Shown here one piece after another: positions 1-7,291 of a stretch of DNA of 24,877 nucleotides; the stretch's first letter is position 1; the number at the start of each line of letters is the position of its first letter. The notes under the pieces were generated by a model, which saw nothing but the letters and a program-made list of their open reading frames with translations, had not been told where the DNA came from and ran no database searches. The position numbers and the translations under genes were made by a program. The DNA is from AC-32 sp035455445 (lineage in GTDB: Bacteria > Actinomycetota > Thermoleophilia > Gaiellales > Gaiellaceae): assembly GCA_035455445.1 (NCBI GenBank), contig DATIFC010000021.1, forward strand, positions 1-24,877. The letters are read 5' to 3'.

Positions 1-55
1 CGACGAAGATCGAGATCAGCAAAGCGATCACGCCTGCCAGCAGGACGCGGCTCAC
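1..55 (-). CDS. mraY: MraY N-terminus (partial, runs off the left edge)
   Basis: A GTG start at 55 overlaps the murF stop by 4 nt (GTGA). The 18 visible codons read MSRVLLAGVIALLISIFV, a hydrophobic first membrane segment resembling the N-terminus of phospho-N-acetylmuramoyl-pentapeptide transferase. The call rests mainly on position: mraY follows murF in the canonical dcw order. MraY transfers phospho-MurNAc-pentapeptide to undecaprenyl phosphate to make lipid I at the inner face of the membrane. Only about 5 percent of the gene is visible, so no catalytic residue can be checked. Confidence 0.72.
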   Translation of the reverse strand, partial: MSRVLLAGVIALLISIFV

Positions 56-1281
56 GCGTTCACCGCCGCCAGCGCCTCCGCGACCACCTCGAGCCCGATC
101 ACGCGAGACGCTTTGACGAGGACGCAGTCGCCGGGGCGGACGACGTCCGACGCCACCTCGACTGCCGCCTCGGCGTCCGGCGCCCAGCGCGTGACCGGGA
201 CACCGTTCGCGCCCGTGAGGTAGCCGCGCGCGAGCTCGCCTACCGCGACCAGCGCCTCCACCCCGTGCCGGGCGACCTGCCTCCCGATCTCGTCGTGGAA
301 GGCCGGGCCGTCCGGGCCGAGCTCGGTCATGTCGCCGAGCACGGCGACGCGGCGGCGGTGCCCCGCGATCGCGACGAGGTGGTCGAGAGCTGCGCTCATC
401 GAGACCGGATTCGCGTTGTAGGCGTCGTTGACGACGAGGCCGCCGCCCGGGAGCGGCACCTCCTCGCCGCGCCAGCGCGAGAACTCGACGTCGACCCGCT
501 CGGGCCGCGGCAGCCCGAGGGCGTCCAGGGCCGCGAGGGCCGCGGCCGCGTTGTGAACCTGGTGGCGCGCCCCGAAGTTGAAGCTGACCCCGTCCACGAT
601 CGTACGGCCGTCGTCCTGCTCGACCTCCGGCTCCGCAAGCCGGACGACCTCGACGTCGTCCCGGTCGACCGGGAACCCGGCCGGGACGACGGCCGTCCCG
701 CCCAACGGCAGCGCGGTGACCAGCTCGCCCTTTGCCCGCAGCACGCCCTCGACCGAGCCGACGAGCTCCAGGTGGACGGGGCCGACGTTGACCACGACGC
801 CGATGTGCGGCCGCGCGATTCGGCAGAGCTCGGCGATCTGGCCGAAGCCGCGCATCGCCAGCTCCAGGATGCAGATCTCCGTGTCGGGCTCGAGCCGGCA
901 CAGCGTCAGCGGCACGCCGATCTCGTTGTTGTAGCTCGCCTCCGCGGCCACGGTGCGCGCGGCGGGCGCGCAGAGCGCGGCGAGGATGTCCTTCGTCGAC
1001 GTCTTGCCGGTGGAGCCGGTGATGCCGACGACCCGCGCGTTCGAGCGGTCCCGCACGATCGAGCCCAGAGCGGCGAAGGCGTCGAACGGGTGCTCCGGCA
1101 CGAGCGTCGCCGACGCGCCTCTCGCGAGCGCGTCGTCGAGGTGGTCGATGCCGCGCCCGACCGCGACGAAGAGATCGCCCGGCCGCACGCGCCGCGAGTC
1201 GACCTGGACGCCGGTGATCTCGTCGGCTCGCGCGTCCACCCGGCCGAGCTCGGGCAGCTCGTCGAGACGCAGCGGGATCAC
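52..1281 (-). CDS. murF: UDP-MurNAc-tripeptide:D-Ala-D-Ala ligase MurF
   Basis: This cytoplasmic Mur ligase adds D-Ala-D-Ala to UDP-MurNAc-tripeptide using ATP, the last soluble step of the peptidoglycan precursor. The 409-residue protein has the three-domain Mur layout: an N-terminal UDP-substrate domain with VDSRRVRPGDLFVA near residues 27-40, the ATP P-loop GITGSTGKTST at about 86-96, a central domain with an EASYNNEIGVPLTL segment typical of MurF, and a C-terminal domain carrying NDAYNANPVSM and ending with KASRVIGLE. The length is slightly under the usual 440-460. The ATG at 1281 overlaps the murE stop by 4 nt (ATGA), pointing to translational coupling within the dcw operon. The identification is firm; MurE and MurC were excluded by the NDAYNANP motif and the gene order. 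Confidence 0.97.
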   Translation of the reverse strand: MIPLRLDELPELGRVDARADEITGVQVDSRRVRPGDLFVAVGRGIDHLDDALARGASATLVPEHPFDAFAALGSIVRDRSNARVVGITGSTGKTSTKDILAALCAPAARTVAAEASYNNEIGVPLTLCRLEPDTEICILELAMRGFGQIAELCRIARPHIGVVVNVGPVHLELVGSVEGVLRAKGELVTALPLGGTAVVPAGFPVDRDDVEVVRLAEPEVEQDDGRTIVDGVSFNFGARHQVHNAAAALAALDALGLPRPERVDVEFSRWRGEEVPLPGGGLVVNDAYNANPVSMSAALDHLVAIAGHRRRVAVLGDMTELGPDGPAFHDEIGRQVARHGVEALVAVGELARGYLTGANGVPVTRWAPDAEAAVEVASDVVRPGDCVLVKASRVIGLEVVAEALAAVNA

Positions 1282-2714
1282 GCGGGCGCCCCGAGCCGGC
1301 GCAGCGCCTCGCGCGCGACCTCGCGGTCGTCGAACGGGATCGTGCGGTCGGCGAACTGCTGGCCCTGCTCGTGGCCCTTGCCGGCGATCACCACGACGTC
1401 TCCCTCGCCGGCGGTTGCGACGGCCCGGGCGATCGCCTCGCGCCGGTCGGGCTCGACCTCGGCCTCGCCCGCGCCTTCGAGGATCTCGGCGATGATCGCT
1501 TCCGGCTCCTCGCTGCGCGGGTTGTCGGAGGTCACGATCGCGAGGTCGGCGAGGTCGGTCGCGATCCGCCCCATCAGCGGGCGCTTGCCGCGGTCGCGGT
1601 CACCGCCGCAGCCGAAGACGCAGATCACGCGGTTCCGGGCCAGGTCGCGCGCGGTGCGCAGGACGTTCTCGAGCGAGTCCGGCGTGTGCGCGTAATCCAC
1701 GAGCACCGCGAAGGGCTGCCCCTCGTCCACCGCCTCGAAGCGGCCGGGCACGCCGCGCAGCTCCCTCACGCCGTACGCGATCGCCTCGTCGTCGATCCCG
1801 ACCAGGCGCGCCGCCGCCACAGCGCCCAGCACGTTCTCGACGTTGAAGCGGCCGCGCAACCGGGTCTCGAGCTCGATCCCGCCGGCGCGGAAGCTTGCGC
1901 CGCGGGCGCTCAGCTCCAGGTTCTCGGCACGAAGCTCGGCGTCCTCGGCCAGGCCGAAGGTGAGCAGCTCGCCGTGGCCGCGGAGCTCGTCGGCGAGCCG
2001 GCGGCCGTGCTCGTCACCGACGTTCACCGCCGCAGGCGGCCGCGGGCCGGTGAAGAGCCGGCGCTTCGCGTCGAAGTACCGGTCGAGCGTGCCGTGGAAG
2101 TCGAGGTGATCCTGCGTCAGGTTCGTGAACACGAGCGCCGAGAAGCGGACGCGGTCGAGCCGCCCGAGCTCGGAGCCGTGGGAGGTCGCCTCGACCGCTG
2201 CGCTGCGGTCGCCCGCGTCGAGCATCTCGCGGAAGGTGCGCTGCAGGTCGATCGCCTCCGGCGTCGTGCGGATCGCGGGCCTCCGCTCACCGCCGACGCG
2301 GCTCTCGATCGTCCCGAGCAGCCCGGGGCGCCGCCCCGCCGCGGCGAGGATCGCGTAGAGCAGGAACGCGGTCGTCGTCTTGCCGTTCGTGCCCGTGACG
2401 CCGGCCACCTCGAGCTCCTCGGTCGGCCGGCCGAAGAACTCGTCCGCGGCCACCGGCATGGCACGGCGCGCGTCCTCGACGACCAGCTGCGGCACCGGCA
2501 GGTCGAGCGGCCGCTGGACGACGAGCGCCGCCGCGCCGTTCGCGACGGCCTCCGGCGCGAAGTCGTGGCCGTCGGCCCGCGTGCCCGGCACGCAGAAGTA
2601 AAGGCTGCCCGGCCCGGCCGCCCGCGCGTCGTAGGCGAGGTCCGCGATGTCGGCTCGCGCCCGGCCGAGGACGTCGACGGGCGCGAGCGCGGCGATCAGG
2701 AGCTCGAGGTCCAT
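1278..2714 (-). CDS. murE: UDP-MurNAc-dipeptide ligase MurE, meso-DAP type
   Basis: MurE adds the third amino acid to UDP-MurNAc-L-Ala-D-Glu in the cytoplasm. The 478-residue protein has the P-loop GVTGTNGKTTT at 105-115, the FTNLTQDHLDFHG segment near 196-208, the lysine expected to be carbamylated in YFDAKRRLF (K217), and DYAHTPDSLENVL near 340-352. The DNPRSEEP motif at 397-404 is the signature of enzymes that select meso-diaminopimelate rather than lysine, so the peptidoglycan is predicted to be DAP-type. The ATG at 2714 lacks a clear Shine-Dalgarno; a TAGACT hexamer lies 9 nt upstream, so transcripts from a local promoter would be almost leaderless. A 163-nt gap separates it from ftsI, the largest break in this cluster. 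Confidence 0.97.
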   Translation of the reverse strand: MDLELLIAALAPVDVLGRARADIADLAYDARAAGPGSLYFCVPGTRADGHDFAPEAVANGAAALVVQRPLDLPVPQLVVEDARRAMPVAADEFFGRPTEELEVAGVTGTNGKTTTAFLLYAILAAAGRRPGLLGTIESRVGGERRPAIRTTPEAIDLQRTFREMLDAGDRSAAVEATSHGSELGRLDRVRFSALVFTNLTQDHLDFHGTLDRYFDAKRRLFTGPRPPAAVNVGDEHGRRLADELRGHGELLTFGLAEDAELRAENLELSARGASFRAGGIELETRLRGRFNVENVLGAVAAARLVGIDDEAIAYGVRELRGVPGRFEAVDEGQPFAVLVDYAHTPDSLENVLRTARDLARNRVICVFGCGGDRDRGKRPLMGRIATDLADLAIVTSDNPRSEEPEAIIAEILEGAGEAEVEPDRREAIARAVATAGEGDVVVIAGKGHEQGQQFADRTIPFDDREVAREALRRLGAPA

Positions 2715-2723
2715 CGCGGCGCG

Positions 2724-2729
2724 AGTCTA
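2724..2729 (-). promoter_or_regulatory. Possible -10 element of an internal promoter for murE-murF-mraY
   Basis: TAGACT on the minus strand (4 of 6 matches to TATAAT) ends 9 nt before the murE ATG, inside the only substantial gap of the dcw cluster. No convincing -35 hexamer is visible 16-18 nt upstream. The same placement of a -10-like hexamer recurs before other genes in this window, which is the main support. Confidence 0.35.
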
Positions 2730-2877
2730 GCGTGGGCCGTGGCCGAAGCCCCGTTCTTCCGCCGCTGGCGAATGGCCTGTTTGCAGCACTTTTATGACTG
2801 TTTCGCGACAGACACGCGCGCCTGCCCTCGATACGATCGCCTTGGGGAGGAGGCCGGGCGAACCGTACAGAAGGGCG

Positions 2878-4575
2878 CTACGGCGTCGGCGCGGTCGTGG
2901 TGGCCGGCGCGTCCGGGGGCACGCCGCCGTCGAGGTACTGCAGGTCGAACTTCGCGATCTGCGCGAACGCCGGCGCGGCGACCACGCCGCCCCAGATCGC
3001 GCCCTTCGGCTCGTCCACCGAGACCAGGATCACGAGCCGCGGCCGCGACGCGGGAACGACTCCCACGAAGGAGGCGACGTAGCGCGAGTCGGAATAGCCT
3101 CCGTGCGGATCGGGCTTGGCCGCGGTGCCCGTCTTGCCCGCCACCTGGTAGCCGGGCACGGCGGCGAGCGTGCCTGTTCCCTCGGCGACGACGTTCTTCA
3201 GCATCGCCATCAGCTGCGAAGCGACCCAGGGCGAGACGACCCGGCGGCGGTTCGGCCGCACCGTTGCGCCGTCGCCGACGTGGTCGACGAGATGCGGCTG
3301 CACCCACACCCCGCGGTTCGCGATCGCCGCGTAGGCCGACGCCATCTGGATCGGCGTGACGGCGATGCCCTGGCCGATCGGGATGTTGCCGATGGACGAG
3401 CCCGACCACCGCTCCTCCGGAAGCACGATCCCGGGGCTCTCGCCCGGGAAGTCGATCCCGGTCCGCCGCCCGAAGCCGAAGCGCTTGATCCACCCGACGA
3501 GGCGGTGCTGCGTCAGCCTCTCGGCGAGCGTGATCGCGCCGACGTTCGACGAGCGCGAGAGGATCTCGGAGACGCTCATCGTCTCGGTGCCACGCGGCTC
3601 GGCGTCGTGGATCCTGCGGTCGGCGACCTGGATCTCGTACGGCAGCACGAACCGCGTCGCCGGCGACACGAGCCGCTCCGAGAGCACCCCGGCGACGGTC
3701 ACGAGCTTGAAGGTGGAGCCGGGCTCGTAGGTGTCGGTGACGGCGCGGTTCCGCTGCAGCGCGCGCCAGACCTCGGGGTACCTGTTCGCGTCGAAGCCGG
3801 GCGCGACCGCCATCGCGCGCACGGCGCCGGTGGCCGGGTCGAGCACGATCGCCGTCGCACTCCGGGCATGCCACCTCAGGACCGTGTCGCGCAGCACCGC
3901 CTGCGCGTTCGCCTGGATGGTGTGGTCGAGCGTCGTGTAGACGTCCTGGCCGTCGCGGGCGGTGCGCGAGACCACGGTGTCGATGGCCTGGCCCGACGCC
4001 TCCTTCACGATTCGCTCGCGCCCCGGCCTCCCGGCGAGCAGGCGGTCGAGGCCGAGCTCGAGCCCGGCGAGACCGCGGTTGTCGACGCCCGCGTAGCCGA
4101 GCACCTGGGAGGCGAGGTTGAGCTGCGGATAGAAGCGGCGCTCCTCCGCGTAGAAGCCGAGGCCCGGCAGCCCCTTGCGGGCAAGCTTCGCCGCGAGCGC
4201 GGGGTCGGCCTTGCGAGCGATGTAGACGAAGCCGCGCGTACGGTCGGTCAGCGAGTGGTAGACCTCGTTCGGGTCGAGGCGCAGGATCCTCCCGATCGTT
4301 GCCGCCTCGCCCTGGGGGTCGGTCACGCGGCGCGGGTCTGCGTAGACGGTCTGCGCCTGCTCGCCGATCGCCAGCTGCACGCCGCCGCGGTCGTAGATCG
4401 TCCCGCGTGCGGCCGGGATGACCACGTCCTCGCTGTGCTGGCTCGTCGCGAGCCGGCCGAAGGAGGCGGCGCGGACGCCCTGCAGCCAGGCGGCGCGCAG
4501 GAACGCGATTCCAAAGGCAAGGACGAAGACCGCGAGCAGGAGCCGGATGCGCCGGTTAGCGGCCTTCGCGGTCAT
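2878..4575 (-). CDS. ftsI: Class B penicillin-binding protein, septal transpeptidase FtsI (PBP3)
   Basis: FtsI is the membrane-anchored D,D-transpeptidase that cross-links septal peptidoglycan together with FtsW and FtsQLB. The 565-residue protein starts with a basic stretch and one membrane anchor (about 11-29), then a PBP dimerisation domain containing RGTIYDRGG at 57-65, then a transpeptidase domain with all three catalytic motifs: STFK at 287-290 (nucleophile S287), SSN at 342-344 and KTGT at 481-484. The tail after about 550 is Pro/Thr/Ala-rich. No PASTA domain is present. The ATG at 4575 overlaps the stop of the FtsL-like gene by 4 nt (ATGA). Gene order (rsmH, ftsL, ftsI, murE) supports FtsI over an elongation PBP2. 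Confidence 0.96.
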   Translation of the reverse strand: MTAKAANRRIRLLLAVFVLAFGIAFLRAAWLQGVRAASFGRLATSQHSEDVVIPAARGTIYDRGGVQLAIGEQAQTVYADPRRVTDPQGEAATIGRILRLDPNEVYHSLTDRTRGFVYIARKADPALAAKLARKGLPGLGFYAEERRFYPQLNLASQVLGYAGVDNRGLAGLELGLDRLLAGRPGRERIVKEASGQAIDTVVSRTARDGQDVYTTLDHTIQANAQAVLRDTVLRWHARSATAIVLDPATGAVRAMAVAPGFDANRYPEVWRALQRNRAVTDTYEPGSTFKLVTVAGVLSERLVSPATRFVLPYEIQVADRRIHDAEPRGTETMSVSEILSRSSNVGAITLAERLTQHRLVGWIKRFGFGRRTGIDFPGESPGIVLPEERWSGSSIGNIPIGQGIAVTPIQMASAYAAIANRGVWVQPHLVDHVGDGATVRPNRRRVVSPWVASQLMAMLKNVVAEGTGTLAAVPGYQVAGKTGTAAKPDPHGGYSDSRYVASFVGVVPASRPRLVILVSVDEPKGAIWGGVVAAPAFAQIAKFDLQYLDGGVPPDAPATTTAPTP

Positions 4576-4955
4576 CGCGCCCGCGGCCCCAGCCGCACGT
4601 ACGTCGTCTCGGCGGGGTCGGCGGGCACGAGGCCGAAGCGCTTGTTCGCCTGCAGCTGGATCCGCGGCGAGGCGGCCGCCATCGAGAGCTGCGAGGCGAG
4701 CGCCTGCTTCTCCGCCCGCAGCTGCGCGCGCTCGGTGTCGAGCTTGTCGAGCTGGACGTTCAGGCGGAGCACGGCGACGTTGAGCGCCACGACGCCGGCG
4801 AGCAGCACCGCGACGATCGCGATCCAGACGACGCCGCCGGCCACGCCGCGGCGAGGCCGCGGCCTGCGCCTGGGCGCGGGCCTCGGCTTCGGCCGCGGCC
4901 GACCGCGCGGGCGCGGGGACGGGAGCGCAGGGGCGGCGTCGCTCCAGGAGGCCAT
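4572..4955 (-). CDS. ftsL: FtsL-like divisome protein with a Pro/Arg-rich cytoplasmic tail
   Basis: This small bitopic protein of 127 residues sits exactly where ftsL lies in dcw clusters, 4 nt after the rsmH stop and overlapping ftsI by 4 nt. It has a cytoplasmic N-terminus of about 40 residues, one membrane helix (about 39-62), then a heptad-like coiled coil (LNVQLDKLDTERAQLRAEKQALASQL, broken here only for description, about 65-91) and a short periplasmic end with RFGLVPADP. That is the FtsL/DivIC pattern, which links FtsB and FtsQ to FtsW-FtsI. Residues 12-37 are almost entirely Pro and Arg. FtsL sequences diverge so strongly that position and topology carry the call. The role is secure at the level of septum-formation initiator family. 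Confidence 0.82.
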   Translation of the reverse strand: MASWSDAAPALPSPRPRGRPRPKPRPAPRRRPRPRRGVAGGVVWIAIVAVLLAGVVALNVAVLRLNVQLDKLDTERAQLRAEKQALASQLSMAAASPRIQLQANKRFGLVPADPAETTYVRLGPRAR

Positions 4956-4959
4956 GAGG

Positions 4960-5928
4960 CTAGTCGCCGGCTCCGGTCTTGACGGCGGCGCGGAGGCGCG
5001 CCGACGACGCGCGCGGGTTTGCGGCGAGCTCGCCCGGCGAGGGCTTGATCGGCCGGCGCGAGAGCGCGCGCAGCTCCGGTTCGTGGCCGCACACGCAGAC
5101 CGGGAAGTCCGGGGGGCAGGTGCAGCCCCGCTCCCGGGCGCGCAGGAAGCGCTTGGCGATCCGGTCCTCGAGCGAGTGGAAGCTGATCACGGCCAGGCGG
5201 CCTCCCGGCCGCAGCATCTCGAGCGCCGACGGGAGCGCGCCCTCGAGCGAGCCGAGCTCGTCGTTCACGGCAATCCGCAGCGCCTGGAAGACGCGCTTGG
5301 CCGGATGGCCGTCGCCGAAGCGGGCCGGCGCCGGGATGGCCGACCTGATCACGTCCACGAGCTCGCCCGTGCGCTCAAGCGGCTGCTCGCGGCGGCGGCG
5401 CACGATCGCGCGCGCGATCGGCCGCGCGTAGCGCTCCTCGCCGTAGTCGCGGAAGATCCGCGTCAGCTCTCGTTCGCCCGCCTCGTTCACGAGCTCGCGC
5501 GCGGAGACCTCCGAGGCCGGGTCCATGCGCATGTCGAGCGGGGCGTCGGTCCGGTACGAGAACCCGCGCTCGGGCCGGTCGATCTGCATCGACGAGACGC
5601 CGAGGTCGAAGAGGATCGCGTCCGCCCGCACGCCGTTGGCGGCCAGCTGCGCGAGCACGTCCGAGAACTCGCCGCGGAGGAAGCGGCCCTGGACGCCGGT
5701 TCGCTTCCGCACGCGGTCGAAGTAGGGGCGCACCGACGGGTCGCGGTCGATCGCGATCAGCTTGCCGCTGCCGCGCAGGTCCGCCGCCAGCAGCTCGGCG
5801 TGGCCGCCCGCCCCGAAGGTGGCGTCGACGACGGTCTCGCCGGGCTGCACGGCGAGCGCCTCGCGCACCTGGTCGGCGAGAACGGGGACGTGGTCAGTCG
5901 CGCTGGGATGCAAGACGTTCGGCAACAT
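4960..5928 (-). CDS. rsmH: 16S rRNA (cytosine-1402-N4)-methyltransferase RsmH (MraW)
   Basis: RsmH uses S-adenosylmethionine to methylate N4 of C1402 in the 16S rRNA P-site region. The protein of 322 residues (from the chosen start) shows HVPVL near 13-17, the SAM-binding loop DATFGAGGHA at 35-44, IAIDRDP at 59-64, FDLGVSS at 107-113, the family segment RGFSYRTDAPLDMRMDP at 121-137, and the late ISFHSLEDR. A cysteine-rich CTCPPDFPVCVCG stretch is usual near the C-terminus. I chose ATG 5928 because GGGAG lies 8 nt upstream and the protein then begins 12 residues before HVPVL; an in-frame ATG at 5976 lies deeper inside mraZ. The chosen start overlaps the mraZ 3' end by 35 nt. Confidence 0.95.
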   Translation of the reverse strand: MLPNVLHPSATDHVPVLADQVREALAVQPGETVVDATFGAGGHAELLAADLRGSGKLIAIDRDPSVRPYFDRVRKRTGVQGRFLRGEFSDVLAQLAANGVRADAILFDLGVSSMQIDRPERGFSYRTDAPLDMRMDPASEVSARELVNEAGERELTRIFRDYGEERYARPIARAIVRRRREQPLERTGELVDVIRSAIPAPARFGDGHPAKRVFQALRIAVNDELGSLEGALPSALEMLRPGGRLAVISFHSLEDRIAKRFLRARERGCTCPPDFPVCVCGHEPELRALSRRPIKPSPGELAANPRASSARLRAAVKTGAGD

Positions 5929-6328
5929 CTTCCGCACTCCCTTCGAGCTCCTTGACGTGGTCGCGCCAGGCGGCACGGTCCCAGATCTCCAGGTGGTCGC
6001 CTACGCCCGCGACCACGACCTCGCGGCCGATCCCCGCGTTCCTGGCGAGCGTCGCCGGCAGCATCACGCGGCCCTGCTTGTCGGGCTCGGCCTCGGACGC
6101 GCCGGAGTAGAAGAAGCGGTGCATGAAGCGGCCCTCCTTGCTGAGAGGGTCGAGCCCGGCCAGGCGACTCTCGACGAGCCGCTGCCAGCCCGCCTCGGGA
6201 TAGCAGTAGAGACACCCGTCCATACCGCGCGTGATGACGAGGCCGCCGGAAAGCGCTTGGCGAAACTTGGCCGGTAGCGTGAGGCGGTTCTTGTCATCGA
6301 TCGTGTGCTCGAACTCACCTAGCAGCAT
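5894..6328 (-). CDS. mraZ: Transcriptional regulator MraZ of the division/cell wall cluster
   Basis: MraZ is a ring-forming DNA-binding protein that represses its own dcw operon. The 144-residue protein starts MLLGEFEHTIDDKNRLTLPA, the standard N-terminus, and has two SpoVT-AbrB-like halves, each with its Asp-X3-Arg signature: DDKNR near 11-15 and DKQGR in the second half near 85-89. Full length for the family is about 140-150. The frame stays open upstream to 6664, but that part is Ser/Arg-rich and antisense-like, so ATG 6328 is the start. The four-repeat operator immediately upstream supports autoregulation. Confidence 0.95.
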   Translation of the reverse strand: MLLGEFEHTIDDKNRLTLPAKFRQALSGGLVITRGMDGCLYCYPEAGWQRLVESRLAGLDPLSKEGRFMHRFFYSGASEAEPDKQGRVMLPATLARNAGIGREVVVAGVGDHLEIWDRAAWRDHVKELEGSAEDVAERLASQRD

Positions 6329-6331
6329 GCT

Positions 6332-6372
6332 CCACTGCGCCCCACTGTAAACCACAATCCCCCACTGCGCAA
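6332..6372 (-). promoter_or_regulatory. MraZ box overlapping the dcw promoter
   Basis: On the minus strand GTGG occurs four times at exact 10-nt intervals (plus-strand CCAC at 6332-6335, 6342-6345, 6352-6355, 6362-6365). This matches the known MraZ operator design of TGGGN-type repeats separated by 5 nt, although the second repeat (GTGGT) and fourth (GTGGA) are imperfect. A sigma70-like pair, TTGCGC (6367-6372) and TACAGT (6344-6349), spaced 17 nt, interleaves with the repeats, so bound MraZ would cover the promoter. The predicted transcript would have a leader of only about 8-10 nt. Confidence 0.85.
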
Positions 6373-6422
6373 CCCTTCCGGACCACGCGGACGCACACGG
6401 TTTCGAGCGCCTCTTGGCCGAG

Positions 6423-7259
6423 CTAGCAGCCGGCGAGACCGAAGGGAGCCACCCGCAGCGGCTCGCTGAGCGTGATTCCGAGGATGCGATAGCGAACGCG
6501 GACGTCGAATGGGCCGCAGCCGCTGCCGCGCATCGTGAGGGTGAACGCTCGCGTGGAGCTCGGCGGGAAGCGCACGGCGGCGGCGCGCTCGGGCTTCCAG
6601 GGGAAGCCTGGACGGACGCTCGGGAACGGCGCGCCGGAGACGTGGTCGACCTCGACGCCGACACGACCCGCGTTGTGCAGGAGCAAGAGGACGTTCCGCG
6701 TCGACTTCGGGGCGGTCGTCAGTTGAGCGTCTGCGACCCACACCGGGTGCAGGAACCCGTAGGACGCAATCGTCAACAGCAGGATGCCGCCCAGCAGAGC
6801 GAGCGTGCGACGCGCGAACCGAAACTCGTCCCGCACGACCCATGCACGCACTGCCCAGACGGCGATCACGAAACCGAACACGATCCCGCCGCCGTGCTCC
6901 GGCAGGAGAAACGGAATCCCGCCTGTGAGGAGCAGGACCAGGGCAAGGCGCTCCTCCGAGACCGTCGAGAAACGGCCCCGGAGCTGCGCGGCGACCGCGA
7001 CGGTGGTGATTCCGAGAGCGAGGACGTACGTCGCGAGGTTGGCAACCAGGCTCCACCACCCATTGTCGGGGAACGGCCAATCGTTGATCACGCCGGCCTC
7101 CGAGACGTTGGTGCTCGTCCCGATCGTCCCGACCGCGAAGCCCACGACATAGAGGCCGCCCAACGCGATCGCAGCTGTCAGCCAGCCCAGGAACATCAGC
7201 CAGGCTGTCCGCCACCACCCTGGCCCGGCCGGCTGCGCGGGGTACGCGACCGAGCTCAT
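6423..7259 (-). CDS. Membrane protein of unknown function with a C-terminal extracytoplasmic domain
   Basis: I do not recognise this 278-residue protein. It shows about four to five hydrophobic segments (near 19-42, 69-92, 104-140 probably as two passes, and 151-170), followed by a soluble, probably beta-rich domain of about 105 residues (171-278) containing NVLLLLHNAGRVGVEVDHV and a GCGPFDVRVRYRILG segment, and ending in Cys. The domain may be a small Ig-like or CARDB-like fold facing outside; this is a guess from composition. The ATG at 7259 has a TAGATT hexamer 6 nt upstream and no Shine-Dalgarno. The gene lies directly upstream of mraZ in the same direction, 50 nt before the mraZ promoter, with no obvious terminator between them. 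Confidence 0.75.
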   Translation of the reverse strand: MSSVAYPAQPAGPGWWRTAWLMFLGWLTAAIALGGLYVVGFAVGTIGTSTNVSEAGVINDWPFPDNGWWSLVANLATYVLALGITTVAVAAQLRGRFSTVSEERLALVLLLTGGIPFLLPEHGGGIVFGFVIAVWAVRAWVVRDEFRFARRTLALLGGILLLTIASYGFLHPVWVADAQLTTAPKSTRNVLLLLHNAGRVGVEVDHVSGAPFPSVRPGFPWKPERAAAVRFPPSSTRAFTLTMRGSGCGPFDVRVRYRILGITLSEPLRVAPFGLAGC

Positions 7260-7265
7260 GTGGCG

Positions 7266-7271
7266 AATCTA
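7266..7271 (-). promoter_or_regulatory. -10-like element for a leaderless transcript of the 6423-7259 gene
   Basis: TAGATT (minus strand) ends 6 nt before the ATG at 7259, placing a transcription start at or next to the start codon. Upstream of it lies the end of the DUF1345 gene, and no clear -35 is visible. Confidence 0.4.
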
Positions 7272-7291
7272 ACGCTGCTCATGCGAAGCCG

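Noticed and set aside
2794..5955. A 1053-codon plus-strand frame opposite ftsI, ftsL and rsmH
   Set aside because: It runs antisense to genes with intact catalytic motifs, and its composition is typical of a high-GC shadow frame.
6329..6664. Longer 256-residue form of MraZ
   Set aside because: The extra 112 residues are Ser/Arg-rich, overlap the promoter and operator and part of the upstream gene, and MraZ proteins start at the MLLGEF-like motif.
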